The notes under the pieces: model-generated | Seen by the model: only the letters and a program-made list of their open reading frames with translations | What the model was told of the DNA's origin: nothing | Databases searched by the model: none | Translations under genes and position numbers: made by a program | Shown: positions 47,001 to 57,668 of the stretch, piece by piece | How the letters are laid out: the number at the start of each line of letters is the position of its first letter | How positions within the stretch are numbered: position 1 is the stretch's first letter | DNA from: Atherinomorus stipes | Taxonomy: Eukaryota > Chordata > Actinopteri > Atheriniformes > Atherinidae | Length of the DNA: 64,000 nt | Direction of reading: 5' to 3' | Assembly (NCBI GenBank): GCA_023101725.1 | Contig: JALJCO010007871.1 | Location: 434,001-498,000, forward strand

Positions 47001-47818
47001 CATTCATTTTGATTGATAAAAATGTGCTTGCATCTTAATTGTGAGTGGTGTGAAGTTTATCCACAGGTGTGTTAATACATTTATCTGTTTATCTCCGCAA
47101 AAAAAAAAAAAAAAAAAGAATCCCCTTGGATATCTCACTTTTATCCAAAAATGTTTTGAGTTACATGTAGAAATATGTTCAGATGTTTACCCCCTTCTGA
47201 AATTCAATACTGTAAATTGTGTTTTGTTTCTGAAGTGCAGAACCTTCTCACTTCACTGGTTTTAGCTGTTTTGCTGAGTCGAACATGTTCAGTACTCATT
47301 TTGTTACACCTGGCCTTTTCAGAAAGATCAGACGGTGCAGTTGAGTCGAATGTATTTTTTTGCAAACACATTAAGTCAGTCTCTTGAAAGATTGAAGAAG
47401 TCTTTCATATTTTGCATTTTTGTTTTTCAAGTAAATAATTAAATTGATGCGCTGGATCTCAGTGATGTGGTTGTAAATGTTCTTGTGGATTTTTTTCTTC
47501 GAACTGGCAAAACAAAAAATATACAGTATTGCAGTTTTGCTTTTTCAATTTTAAAAACAATTTGTAAATTTAGATTTATTTCTTTTTTGATAAGACTTTG
47601 CTATAATCATATAATTTCTTTTGCACAGGTTGAGTCAACCTGTGGATGGGATGCTGTAACACTAAAATCATAAAACTTTATCTGTAAGCATGTGATTAAT
47701 TTTTCTTTTCCTTTACCTTCAGTTCTTCAGCACACTCTTTGCACCACTGGGCTTCTTTGCAGACAAGATGGAAAGCTTCATGCCGTCCAGCTTTTGGCAC
47801 CAGCTGACTCGGATCTGA
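26275..47818 (+). CDS. st7l: ST7-like protein (suppression of tumorigenicity 7 family), complete, 15 coding exons
   Basis: Fifteen exons with AG/GT borders join in one frame (1,623 nt, 540 residues) and follow the ST7/ST7L family from end to end. What is seen: an N-terminal membrane segment at about residues 24-46, a second hydrophobic stretch near 68-85 ([15 protein letters not shown]), the invariant central block [17 protein letters not shown], a helical TPR-like middle ([26 protein letters not shown]), and a hydrophobic C-terminal segment near 475-500. The protein ends [10 protein letters not shown]. The family is a multi-pass membrane protein linked in mammals to growth suppression; its biochemical activity is not established. 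I chose ST7L over ST7 from residues such as VTGKEP, AAYQA, ARKLGRI and FHLQHWKR, and from the wnt2b-type neighbour. The start ATG at 26275 has A at -3; the frame is open further upstream but the family N-terminus fits this Met. Introns run from 110 bp up to 11.7 kb. Confidence 0.93.
26885..26967 (+). CDS. st7l: st7l coding exon 2
   Basis: Acceptor tttcag, donor GTAAGT. Encodes [18 protein letters not shown] and the hydrophobic SSLISGLIL, nearly invariant in the family. Confidence 0.95.
28481..28640 (+). CDS. st7l: st7l coding exon 3
   Basis: Acceptor ccaatag, donor GTAAAT. Encodes [17 protein letters not shown] and [12 protein letters not shown], then a serine-rich variable linker ([19 protein letters not shown]), as expected at this position of the family. 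Confidence 0.95.
28724..28778 (+). CDS. st7l: st7l coding exon 4
   Basis: Short 55-bp exon after a minimal 83-bp intron. Acceptor ttggtag, donor GTTTGT. Encodes [18 protein letters not shown], a family-invariant block. Confidence 0.93.
28976..29091 (+). CDS. st7l: st7l coding exon 5
   Basis: Acceptor ctacag, donor GTGAGT. Encodes [19 protein letters not shown] through the QDHQTFF block to LRPEDA. GKEP is the ST7L-type reading. Confidence 0.95.
29203..29281 (+). CDS. st7l: st7l coding exon 6
   Basis: Acceptor attacag, donor GTGAGT. Encodes [20 protein letters not shown] and AIEINH. Confidence 0.93.
30006..30042. repeat. (GT)n microsatellite
   Basis: About 18 uninterrupted GT units in st7l intron 6. 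Confidence 0.97.
30106..30258. repeat. (AAT)n plus dispersed-repeat fragment
   Basis: About eight AAT units lead straight into CCCAATTGGGAAATTTGG, GAGCAGTGGGCTGCC, GGGGAGCAGTTGG and TTGTTCAAGGG, a combination I recall as a common fish retroelement 3' region. Intron 6 of st7l. Confidence 0.55.
30566..31036. repeat. Purine-rich (GA/GGGA) tract, about 470 bp
   Basis: The + strand is overwhelmingly A and G, with runs such as AAAAAAAAAAAAGAAAGGG and GGGAGGGGGGGAGGGAAG, in st7l intron 6 upstream of exon 7. The antisense frames it opens are phenylalanine/proline-rich artefacts. Confidence 0.9.
31722..31810 (+). CDS. st7l: st7l coding exon 7
   Basis: Acceptor tgtgcag, donor GTAAGG. Encodes [20 protein letters not shown] and [10 protein letters not shown], start of the TPR-like region. 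Confidence 0.94.
32076..32176 (+). CDS. st7l: st7l coding exon 8 (tandem NAGNAG acceptor)
   Basis: Acceptor reads ctacagcag, so splicing can end at 32075 or 32078, with or without one alanine, both in frame. Encodes [20 protein letters not shown] and [14 protein letters not shown]; donor GTGAGT. The alternatively used mammalian segment that precedes RRDTNVLVYIKRR is not present in this exon or the intron before it. Confidence 0.93.
32298..32412 (+). CDS. st7l: st7l coding exon 9
   Basis: Acceptor tttacag, donor GTAAGA. Encodes [20 protein letters not shown] then [18 protein letters not shown]. Confidence 0.95.
32522..32594 (+). CDS. st7l: st7l coding exon 10
   Basis: Acceptor attttag, donor GTATGT. 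Encodes [20 protein letters not shown] then AVSD. The intron before it is only 109 bp. Confidence 0.94.
33210..33312 (+). CDS. st7l: st7l coding exon 11
   Basis: Acceptor cctcag, donor GTCAGT. Encodes [20 protein letters not shown] and [15 protein letters not shown]. Confidence 0.95.
33386..34890. mobile_element. hAT-type transposon, 1,505 bp, non-autonomous, in st7l intron 11
   Basis: Termini TAGGGCTGTAACGATAC and GTATCATTACAGCCCTA are inverted repeats, and the 8-bp target duplication GTAATATT is exact on both sides (33378-33385 and 34891-34898), the hAT hallmark. Subterminal CACGATTCGAT motifs repeat. No transposase (no dimerisation domain, no zinc finger) is readable. The centre (about 34170-34620) is distinctly GC- and CpG-rich compared with the AT-rich flanks, and its frames have no recognised product. 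Confidence 0.88.
35030..35380. repeat. Possible decayed Tc1-type fragment
   Basis: After an (AT)n tract, sequence such as AGACGTCTTCACCCGCCGAC and GGTATTTTGGTCCACTGTTT resembles the interior of fish Tc1-like elements. No paired termini found; weak call. Confidence 0.25.
35450..45050. other. Remainder of st7l intron 11
   Basis: No nested gene recognised on either strand. Contains a (GA)n tract (36316-36338), (AC)n (40142-40160), and a GC-richer segment at 37780-38560 of repeat-like character. Reading frames (for example 37774-38034 and 40731-40991) show no conserved family and lie in repeat-like or random sequence. Confidence 0.55.
39546..39836. mobile_element. Foldback/MITE-like element, about 290 bp
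   Basis: Imperfect inverted arms of about 70 bp: GAACCTAACTGCAGTTAC, GCCGCCATACATCCAATCCA, CAGGAAGT on the left against the reverse complement of CTTCCGGCGTGGATTGGATA, TATGGCGACGAAC and GTGACTGCAGTTGGGTCC on the right. Target duplication not resolved. The loop contains a short telomere-like AGGGGTAGGGTTAG stretch. Confidence 0.6.
45056..45206 (+). CDS. st7l: st7l coding exon 12
   Basis: First exon after the 11.7 kb intron. Acceptor ctttag, donor GTATGT. Encodes [20 protein letters not shown] to [17 protein letters not shown] is the ST7L-type form. Confidence 0.95.
45386..45478 (+). CDS. st7l: st7l coding exon 13
   Basis: Acceptor ttccag, donor GTACGT. Encodes [20 protein letters not shown] and [11 protein letters not shown]. 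Confidence 0.94.
45580..45719 (+). CDS. st7l: st7l coding exon 14
   Basis: Acceptor ctccag, donor GTAAGT. Encodes [19 protein letters not shown] and a hydrophobic C-terminal membrane segment ([20 protein letters not shown]). Confidence 0.95.
47723..47818 (+). CDS. st7l: st7l coding exon 15 and stop
   Basis: Acceptor cttcag. Encodes [19 protein letters not shown] then [12 protein letters not shown] and TGA at 47816-47818. The C-terminus matches the long ST7-family form ending WHQLTRI. Confidence 0.93.
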   Translation, partial: FFSTLFAPLGFFADKMESFMPSSFWHQLTRI

Positions 47819-48166
47819 CCCCATCTCTGTCTCATTCACTCACACACACGAACACTGATATCACTCCAAATTCTCGGACAAAAAGTCTCTGCTCTCCTGT
47901 CTTCAGCATTGCTGTCCACTTGCTGCATTGTTACTGATTATGTTGGCTGAGGTTGTATCAACACAGCTAAAACACTCCTAAGATGCTCTCCCACACTGTT
48001 CCAGCGTCCAGAGTATTTCCAAGAACACATTTGGTGAATACTATTTGCTATTGCTTTGCAGGGTCATTCACTTATCCTCTTGTTAGCATGGGGGGAAGAA
48101 ACATTTTCAATACCCCATAAGTTTGGCTCCAAATATGAGATTTTCCTCTGTTTATTAACAGTACAA

Positions 48167-48172
48167 AATAAA
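48167..48172 (+). terminator. st7l: Candidate proximal polyadenylation signal of st7l
   Basis: AATAAA about 350 nt after the stop codon. Another AATAAA is at 48576-48581. Which is used cannot be told from sequence alone. Confidence 0.45.
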
Positions 48173-48622
48173 GCAGTGAAGCAGCAATCTGCATGCTTTC
48201 ATTGATGCCCTTTGTGTTGTCAGATGAGGGTTTTTTTTAAGAAACAAAATTAAGCAAAAAATACAAAGAAAGCACAAGTCAGAAATGTGCACAAAATGTT
48301 TCTCATGTGGAATGAATATACATGAACACCTACTGTTCTCCCCTTGTCTTGGCAAAGTAATTTAAGTATTTCAAAAAGTTAATATCTTTGTGTTCTTTAT
48401 CGATCACTAATGACCCCCACAATCCAAATCTGACACCTAATTACAACACTGTCTTCAAATGGCTGCAGTGTAAACACCTCTGCAGTTAAGTAGCTGTCTT
48501 CTGTTGTGTCAAATAGACTCGAATTCTTTTGATAAAAGGTGTAAACTGTCACTGATAATGTAACAGATGTCTAGAAATAAATGTGCCTGGTTTCAGTTTG
48601 TATTAAAATGTGTACATTTTAA

Positions 48623-49111
48623 AGGTAATAGCTACAAGATTAATTCCTCCCTGCCAGTAGGTGGTGGACTAACACTTACTTACTCAATTGGAATTTGCAA
48701 TGTTACAGAACAGGCTAACTGTTATTTAGCATTAGCAGTTGTTTAACTTGCATGTCCAGAAGGAAAGTGGCAACCTCTGCAGGGCGTTTGAGCCCCTTTG
48801 CTACCTTCATCCACATCCTGCTTTGTTTTTTGTTCACTTAATTTGAGAAAAGTAAGGCAAGGAAGATGCTATTTCTACACATAGCAATGGAGCTAGCAAC
48901 TCAAGAGCTAATACTAATCCAGATGTTGGCATGGTAATCAGATTTAAATATTAACTTTTTAGACCAATCAAAATTGATAAAATATTTTTTTTTTAAAATT
49001 TGGGGGGGGTTAATAAAATTAATGATTTTATTTTGCATCCCTTTCGACATTCTGTGGATGTTTTTTGTTTTTTATGAAATTATTGTTTTGATAAAGTTGT
49101 AGCTATCACCT
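48623..49111. mobile_element. TTAA-site non-autonomous element, second family, 489 bp
   Basis: Termini AGGTAATAGCTACAA and TTGTAGCTATCACCT, target TTAA on both sides (48619-48622, 49112-49115). Sequence is unrelated to the AGGGACT family except for target choice. Lies downstream of st7l, inside its 3' UTR if the distal poly(A) signal is used. No coding potential. Confidence 0.75.
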
Positions 49112-49119
49112 TTAAATTA

Positions 49120-51630
49120 GTGTTTTTCTACTCAGCACACACAGTGGAAAATGCAATAAAATGTTTAAAAGACTTGATCAGGTCAAGTGGTTCTGATTGG
49201 CATAAAATAGTATTGTGAAGTTACATCAGCCCAACATTGTTTTTTTTTTTTTTTTTTTTTCTTTTACAACCATCAAAGCAAAAGGTCCCAACAGTGTGAA
49301 ATTACTGTTTCCATCCCAGCAGACATCATACCAGCATCTCTTTACTCCATAAGCAACCACAAAGAAAATGCGATAGTATTAAAGTGCCTTTTTAGTACAC
49401 TAAACAAGAAGCTGGCATCTACTGCAGACACGTTACTCATGGGAAGTGTAGTTGCATCTTTTCTCAATTTGATTGAAAACTGGCATGTCAAAAAGTGCAC
49501 ACAGAATTGTTTGCTATTTAGCATTACAGTATGTGAACGTATCAGTGAGTTAACATATTAAATTAGAAAACCGCACTTTGTAGTGGTACAAAATGTGTGT
49601 TATAATATGTTTTGATTTGGGTAAGTCATGTCTATTTCCTCAAATGTAGAAATGTGTTTGCATTTCACGCTGACCTGTGTAAATGGACCACAGTAACACT
49701 GACAATGTGCAGCTGAAGGAAAGGAATTCATGCTGAGGACAGGAGAATGTATGAACTGTAACCACTCCATTTGTGGGTTTGACAGCTAAACTTACAATAA
49801 ATTGCTCTTTTAATTCAGTTTCCGTCTGCGTGTGATTCTTTTGTACATGTAGAGCAAGCTGTACTTGTGATGATTGGTGACAGATTGGTGACTAAGCGCA
49901 AATCTTTACTTTTTTTTTTATCATTAAGCAAAAATTAGACATGATATTCTTTGTAAGGTAGATATGTCTCATCTTCTACAATCTGTAAATGAAAAAGTGT
50001 GTTTTCTTTCAACTTTGGCAGCTTTTTGCTGTATAAAGACAATAGATGTCAGGGTAGAATATTATACCTCTGCCACCATTAGCAGGTGCTTTTATGTGAC
50101 ATGCTCTGTGGTTCTGTTATCATACTTTACATTCGTGTGTGGTGAGCAGCTGTTATAAAACTCACTGGGGACTGTTAGTGAGACTTCAAGAGTTGCCTCT
50201 CAGTGCCAGAATGTGTTTTCCTGGTGCATGTTGAAACTTGAATTGCTCACTGACCCCTATGGCATGGAGCTTCAAAGTCAAGGTAACAGTGAAAAGAAGA
50301 AAGAACACAGATAAAGGGGAAAATGTGACACCAACAGAATATACAGCAGTACTTTCATTTACAAGTAACATGCCCTTTTAAATGTGAAATACTTGTATCA
50401 TTTGTGATCTCTACCAGTGGGATATGCTCATATAAAAAAGCCACATGTGGCAAATAGTGTTGTAATCGGTCTCCAATGAAAGGAAGTGGTTTTGACAGTT
50501 GTATCATTAAATAAGAGGTTTACAAACCTGCTACTAACATAGTAAGCTCACCAGTTTGATGAATTAAGTGAACTCGTGGCCTGAAAACTGTGCCACGCAA
50601 ACCCCTGATGGTCACATACTATAGCATTTGTTGGACTGAAGTCTACATAAACTCATAACTATATTTTTTGTGGATAAATGAATGTGGATAAACTTAGTAT
50701 CTTCTTAGCTAGTTTACACTTTGTAATGACTACCAAATTGATAATCGGGCAGCCTTTGGTAGCAACTGGTGCGTCAGAAATCACACAAACTGTCCTTCAT
50801 ATTTAAAAATCAAACGTCTTTCAAATGCAACATATGACCAATAAAACCTTTCTTGCACAAAATAGATGTATTAGATTAATCTGTTTCTTTATGTTTTTAG
50901 GTTTCATAGTTTGGTCTGTGTTTTGTTCTATGCTGTGTTTTTCAGTTATGCTCACAGTTCACTCAGATTTTTTCCTTCTGTTTTGTACAGATTACAAATT
51001 GTCACTCTCAAATTTAAATTCATTAATTTCTTTGGATAATTTATACTCATGTTACACTTATTTCTTTTCACAGTTTTATCTGTCTTTTTGTGTTTGAGAT
51101 CAGAGCACGTTTTTGCTCAAGCCATTTTTTTTTTTTTGACCTGCACATGTAGCTGCTGTTACCCATTTATGCGTCACTTTACAAGCTAATTCTGATTCTT
51201 GTGATCAGTGGTGTTTACAGGAAAATATCTGCACTGCAGCTGTAAATCACTGTGTAACCCCCTCCTGAGTCACTTTTGCGCTGATATTGGTGAAAGGAAG
51301 TATGGGGGAAATGCCAAATATTAGCGTTGCACAGATTCTGTATTTACACAATAAATCCGATGCATGTGAGCCGGCTGAATGAATTTAAGGATTATTATGC
51401 ATCTGACCATAAAACATCCAGTGCACAGTTAATAGCTGTGTCCCTGCTTAAGTATCTTTAAGGAAAGCACTGAACTCTAAAATTCTAGTTTATATGTTGG
51501 AGTCTTTTGTCTTTCTATAAACATACATAAGATTTACTTCTGAATTTGACCCCCCCATCGCCACCCTCACCTCCACCCCTCTGCAACTCACCTCTTACCA
51601 AATTATAAATATGCAACATTGTAGCAGTTA
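49120..51630. other. Convergent intergenic region, left part
   Basis: AT-rich, no gene recognised. A T run of about 23 at 49238-49261 and a candidate distal st7l poly(A) signal are the only landmarks. Confidence 0.5.
49796..49801 (+). terminator. st7l: Candidate distal polyadenylation signal of st7l
   Basis: AATAAA followed within about 20-40 nt by a TG/T-rich stretch (tttccgtctgcgtgtg). Use of this site would give a 2 kb 3' UTR that includes the TTAA element at 48623-49111. Confidence 0.4.
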
Positions 51631-51699
51631 TATACAGAAGGAAAAAAAAGTATTGAACATGTCAACATTTTTCTCAGAAAATATATTTCTACTGTTTTT

Positions 51700-52730
51700 G
51701 CACTTTGTTGGTGATCACAGCCTCAAGACGCCTCCTGTATGGAGAAACCAGTCCAACGCATTGCTCAGTTGTGATTTTAGCCCATTCTTCCACACAAACT
51801 GCCTTCAAATCTTCAGTTCTTTCAAAAGATTTTCAATTGGATTCAAGTGGGGTGATTAACTGGGCCATTCTAGCAGCTTTATTTTCTTTTTCTTAAACCA
51901 GGTGAGTGTTTCCTTGGCTGCATGTTTGGGATGGTTGTCTTGCTAAAAGATCAGCCTCTTTTCATCTTCAGCAGCTGGCAGATGGCAGCAGATTCTGGTC
52001 CAGAATGTCTCTATACTTTTTCTCCATTCATTCTTCTTTCAATGATATGAAGTCTGCCAGTACCACATGCTGAAAAACAACCCCACACCATGATTTTCCC
52101 ACCTCCAAACTTCACTGTTGCTATGGTGTTTTTGGGCTCAAGTGCGGTGCCACTTCTCCTCCAAACATGTTGTCTTATATGACATCCGAAGAGTTCAGTT
52201 TTGGTCTCATCTGACTAGACTCCCAGAATGTCATGGGTTTGTCCAGATATTGTGTTGCAAACTTCAAATGAGCATCAACATGCTTTTTCTTCAGAAATGG
52301 AGTCTTGCGTGGTGTGTGTGCATGAAGGCCACGGTGGTTGAGTGCATTACTTCTTGTTTTCTCTGAAACAACTGTACCTGTGTTTTTCTGAAGTTCCATG
52401 AGTGGTCCTGGGCTGTTGAAGAACCTTTCTGATTATTGTTCTGACTTCGCTGTAATCTTGCAAAGAGCACCTGGCCATGTGCCGGTTTATGACGATGCCG
52501 TGTTCTTTCCACTTTTGGATGGTGGCCCCAATGGTGCTCACTGGAACTTTCAGAAGTTTAGAAATGCACCTGGAACTAATGCCTTCAGTGTGTTTTGCAA
52601 TAACAAGGTTGCATACTGTAGGTCTTTTGCACTTTGTGTTGCCTTTTTGATGGTATGAAAAGTGCTTTATAAATAAAGCTTGATGTGATGTGATGTGATG
52701 TGATTTGGACAGCTCTTTGCTTTTAACCAT
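51700..52730 (-). pseudogene. Tc1-like transposase, broken
   Basis: Starts MVKSKELSK at 52730 on the - strand. After an interrupting insertion it continues NTKCKRPTVCNLVIAKHTEG, ISKLLKVPVSTIGATIQKWK and IIRKVLQQPRTT, the paired helix-turn-helix DNA-binding half of Tc1 transposases. The catalytic half is present only as fragments in other frames (for example the reverse of the CCATTCTTCCACACAAACTG segment). Stops and frameshifts rule out activity. Confidence 0.85.
52655..52704 (+). mobile_element. LINE 3' tail insertion inside Tc1 copy
   Basis: GAAAAGTGCTTTATAAATAA followed by (GATGT)n resembles the 3' end of fish L2-type LINEs, which end in a short tandem tail. It splits the transposase reading frame near its start. 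Confidence 0.6.
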
Positions 52731-53119
52731 TATGGAATGCTTCTTGTCTGACACCTTGGTGATGAGAAACCTTTTTAAAGGCATCAATCAAGACTAAACC
52801 AGCTGATATTACTTTGCACTGATAGGGGACAGAACTACTTTCTAAATACGGACAGACTCCAGCTGCTTTCTTGGCTCTCCAGATCTTTTTGTCCCTCCAT
52901 TTCTTCATGTGTTCAATACTTATTCCCGGTGTTATTTCACTTTATTACACATAACTTAATTTATGGACATAAATGTTAGGATTTCTTTGTATGTGTGCAT
53001 TACATGGGTTGTTGCCGACATCTGGCAAAAATTTCATGTAAATAGCTCTACTAGACATATATTTTCTGAGAAAGATGTTGACGTGTTCAATACTCCCCCC
53101 CCACTCCCCCTGTAATTAA

Positions 53120-55255
53120 ATCCAATGTCACAGCCAGTTAATTACCCCTGCTTTAGTGATGAGGGCAATCCTCTTCTCCAAGAAAAACATGTCACCCAAA
53201 CATTTTAGCCTAGAGAGCAGAAATAGCATCATTATTACTCATTTGGGTGTTGACTGATTACAGTTTGTAAGCATGGATGACAGTATTTCACTCTATTGGT
53301 GTCCATGAATGCAAGGCATCCATGTGGACCACTCTGTCCCCTAGGACAGTTTTAGATCTGAAATGTTGTTAAATTGAGATGCCCCTTTGATATCAGTATG
53401 ATGGCAGAGAATGCCAGCGATGCCACTCCTGTTATTTTTACAGACTTCAGCTGGATCACACATGGTGGAGGACAAAGCTCTGCACTTACTTTATCAAATA
53501 TAAATCTCTGATCATTTTAGCGCAATCTACTGTCTATAGTTAACAGGTTGTCCACTGAGTATTACTCATTGTTCGTCAAGATTCTTTGTAGATAACAGAT
53601 TTGGCTTATTTTATGAGATATGAGATAGAGAGATTTTTTTTGCTATTGCAAGACGTCTATCATCTGTCAGTCCTCTTGCATTACTGGAAAATATACTCTG
53701 GAATTACCTGACATTGAACTGACTGAACTGTAAACACTAACCTGGCTGTCTGTGTTATTTTTATCCTCTCCTTGCCATAGCTGCAGTACAGCCAAAGCAC
53801 AGGAGACCATATAAGCTTGAAGAGAACGGAAAAGCTTGATAAGAGTGACAGAGGGTGGATCAGCAAGGTTTAATATAGAGCCTGTAAGATATTTCCAGAC
53901 TTGCATTTCCAAGGTGAAAATGCTTCCAGACACCATTATGCACACCAAGACACTGTTCCACTAAGCTGTGACAGACTAGAAGCTCAAACTGGACATAAAA
54001 ATGAGGCTTTGGTCTCAGTTGAATGATATCACTGTCATAACACTTTATCGCTTTATTGAAATGGAAAAAAACTACAAATACAATTTAAGATAGTTTTTCA
54101 TGTCATACCCAAAAGATTAACCTTGTTCCATCACCATCCAGCCAATCCCAAACTAGAAACCGATCAGTACAATTCCAGGTGGGTTCCCATGTGATTTAGG
54201 TGTGAAAAAGACAAAGGTAATCATTCTTCCATATTCTTATCTTTATGAAAAAAATAAAGCCGCCATGCCTCTGTTGACATTCAAAACAGGCTCTTTTGCT
54301 TGCAATTGACTTTTGACTTACAATATCATTTGGTCTTTTTGAAGCACTTTAGTTTTGGCTCTTCCCCGTCATTACGTGGACCTGAAACAATTCCTCAACT
54401 CTTTGTTTTCACAGCTCAATGTCAAAATCATTTAAATCCATTAACCTTTCAGAGAGTTCTGCCTCCACAGACCTTACATGATGTCTGGCTGAATCACCAG
54501 ATGTTACAAAGTCTCATTCAAGTTCTGTGGCTACTTCACTGCTCTTTTTGCAGCGTCTTAGCCCACTCAATAATTCACTTCACTTCTCACAAACCAGCCA
54601 GAGGCAGTGGACATGTGCATAAAGGACTGAAAGCATAGTTGCATAAGATTGCATTATAAATGTGATCTGTCACATTGGGATGAGAGAATAAACACGCTGT
54701 GGATGCTTTTATAATGAGTAAAGCAATGAAAAAAAGCTGAATTTATAAAGTTGAAACAAAGCCAATCAGATAGGTTTGAAATTGGCAGCAGGAGTCAACA
54801 GAACTCACACACTCAGAAATGTAATCATTTCTTGATAATTCAGATTGAATGTGCAGTTTCTTGTATTTAGCTGGCCTTAGCAGTGTCATGTTAGATGGCA
54901 TGCATCGTGCCGCTATAGAAGTTGAGCCTTCAGATTCTTTTAAATTATTTTGAATCAAATATGTTCCAATGACTCAACAGCTATTTCTGTGATACAGTTA
55001 TCAATCTGAATGCCTTTCAGCAACAGCAAGAGGTAAGATTTCCATGAAGCAACAGAACCAGCATGCGTTAGACCTACTACAGTCTAATATGTAGCAGACT
55101 GTACAACAATCTCTCAAACATGAAGGTTTATGGAGCTTAACTGATTTGATTGTATCAGTTTCCTATTTTTGGTTCACAGTGAAATAATCAGACTTAAATA
55201 AGAAGGAAATTTTATACCTTGATGCACTTTTAATTTGATAGATGCAACTATTAGC
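53120..55255. other. Convergent intergenic region, right part
   Basis: No gene, RNA or complete mobile element recognised. Open frames such as 54300-54638 show no known family. Confidence 0.5.
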
Positions 55256-55263
55256 AGCAACTG

Positions 55264-55269
55264 TTTATT
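55264..55269 (-). terminator. wnt2b: Candidate polyadenylation signal of wnt2b
   Basis: First AATAAA on the - strand below the stop codon, about 460 nt downstream. If used, the two convergent genes are separated by about 5.4 kb. Confidence 0.35.
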
Positions 55270-55727
55270 ATATTTTAAGTGATTAGTTGCAGTACCATAA
55301 AAAAGATCGTCTTTCTCAGTGTTCCAATGTTAATGCTTCTCTGACTCTTGCTTTAGACTAAATGGTGCTATTATTATGGTCATCTCTCTCATCCCTTATG
55401 CTCACACAGTTTTATACTGTAAGACAAACAGGCATCTCATATAGCCTTAAAGGGTACATTTATAACTGCATATAATATAGTCAAACATTTTACATCAAAT
55501 ATTTAATGTCTGCTGCATAAATGCTTGACAAATTGCTGTCAAAAACAATACATGATCTGTAACTGGACTAAATTTATGGTTAACCACCATCCAATAAGGG
55601 TTTGTGAAGTGTCTTTGTCAAGATTTGTCAACGTATCACAAGCTGAGGTATAACAGTCACGAGATTCCACTTAAGGAAAGCAGAGGCTATTGAGTCAGTT
55701 GCTCCAGAGTTTGGCCAGGTCCCCCTG

Positions 55728-55957
55728 CTAGGTTATGTCCAACCAATCAGGGCGTTTGTGAGGCTTGCAGGTGTGAACGTCCACAACGTCCTCACAGTCT
55801 TTACACTCCACAGCACAGCACCACTTGAACTTGCACTCACACTTGGAGACCCGTTTGACACGCATGGTGTCATAGCCTCGTCCGCAGCACATGACTTCGC
55901 AACCATCTGTACCTCTTGAAGATTTGTTGCATACTCTGCCAGCTGTGCCCAAGGAGC
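55728..55957 (-). CDS. wnt2b: wnt2b terminal coding exon
   Basis: 230 bp. Acceptor tttccag. Encodes [20 protein letters not shown], then the cysteine-rich tail to RPDWLDIT and TAG. Confidence 0.95.
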
Positions 55958-57628
55958 CTGGAAAGACATGAGAAGAGTGAAAAATCTTGCAGTTTGTGCC
56001 CTGTGGGGAATGCTCATTTCTGAGTATTTACAGCTTTTTACAAGCCAAAATATACGGATAAACTTTACTAAAAGTAATAGAAATATCAGTTCATCTGAAG
56101 GAAACAATAAAAGATCATGAAAATATCAAACTTTAAATTTTGCTGTGTGGCACATACTCATAAGAAATTCAAGCACAGATACAAACAACCAATTTCACAG
56201 ACACAACCTACAGTGAAATAAGGACTCACGATCAGTGCCAGTCAAAGCTAGAGACAGGGTGGGTCTTCAGCTCTGGTTCAGACCCAGAGAGTCAGACACC
56301 ATACATGCTAGCAACTGGTAAAATGAAAACACATGCTAACTGTTATTAACTCAAGATGAAGAGAACTATTAACATTTCTATGTTAAGAACAATACTGCGC
56401 CGCTTATTACATACACCCTTATTCCTTTTTATAGCTTCGGTATAATCCTTACACATACAACAGATCATCAGCTCTGCTGTCTCTGTTAAGATGGTAAACA
56501 TTTAATGCTGGTCAAACACTCAAGACATCACAGGACTCAGAGCCAGCTGAAAATATAAAGACAAAAGTACACAGTATGCATTTCAGAAAGCCTGGATAGC
56601 CCAGTTTCTGTGGCTTACTGTAGCTACAGTGAAGAGGCTGTTGTGATGCATTGCATCTGTTCCAAAAAAAAAAAAAAAAAAGCCTCCAAAGAAGCAGGCC
56701 GATCAGTCTCAATGCATAAAAATTATATTTGTGAAACAGAGTGTGTCCATTTGTAAAACAGAAAGGCATTCCTGTTTGAAATATTACTGTGAACCAGAGC
56801 ATGTCCTTTGTGGAAAACACTACATGATGTTTTAGATGTTTCCCTGCTCCAAACGGGACACCAGTCCTGAATGGCCAAAATGGACCCTCTCTATAGTTTG
56901 TTGTGAAGTTGTGCCCAAGTATGTTGACCCATTATTTGAATCGGGTATGCAACAAAAAACAGCCACAATCTGAAGAACTGCAATCCTCTAAAACAGGACT
57001 TTGCTCATCCCTGCTGCAAAGTGACACTTTAGTTGCAGCAAATTTAATGTTAACAAGTTGAAACACTGAAAAAACACAATAACTCAGAGAAAAACATCTA
57101 TTCTGTATTGCTCTGGTCAACACCCTCAGTTCCTGCAGCATTTCAGCATCAGGCAGGGGCAAACTGAAGCAGTGGGTAGTTTACAAGACTCGGCAAAACA
57201 TTTCATGAAGTTTAACTTTGCTGAACCAAACCAAAGCATGTATCATTTCACTTAATTTAAAAGACAAATCATCCTAGAAAAATAACAGATAAAAAGTAAA
57301 CCTGCACAAGTACCCAGTAGTTTTATTCAGTTTATGATGATTATTAGCTAAAGATGATCACTTAAGCACATGACAGTTTGAAAGTAAACCAAACCAAAGC
57401 AAGGTGTGATATTTCTTGACATTTCCTGCCTAGCTGGACAGAGCCCCCTGGAATATCTTGGTGTAAATGCACCTTTTGTAACATGACTGCAAATAAAGAA
57501 TCAAAGAAAAGACACTGTCATATTAATTGTTTTGTCCTTTTCAACTGCTGATAATTTTCATATTTGCAGGATGTTTCTTTTACATGCTGTTTGGTGTTAC
57601 AGTAGGCTGATTGCTTGTGTTAGTTTTT

Positions 57629-57668
<40 letters not shown>

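Larger units (their letters stand above)
51635..53112 (-). mobile_element. Tc1-like transposon, full length but decayed, 1,478 bp
   Basis: Flanked by TA (51633-51634, 53113-53114) with ends CAGAAGG and inverted CAGGGGG. Terminal repeats include AGTATTGAACATGTCAACAT and the inverse of AGTATTGAACACGTCAACAT, followed on both sides by TTTCTCAGAAAATATAT. The right end has expanded into a C-rich run. Between the two ends lies a reversed transposase pseudogene, itself interrupted by a LINE tail at 52655-52704. Confidence 0.9.

Noticed and set aside
26275..47818. Naming the gene st7 instead of st7l
   Set aside because: Several diagnostic positions ([24 protein letters not shown]) and the Wnt2b-type neighbour favour st7l, though the C-terminal [10 protein letters not shown] also resembles ST7.
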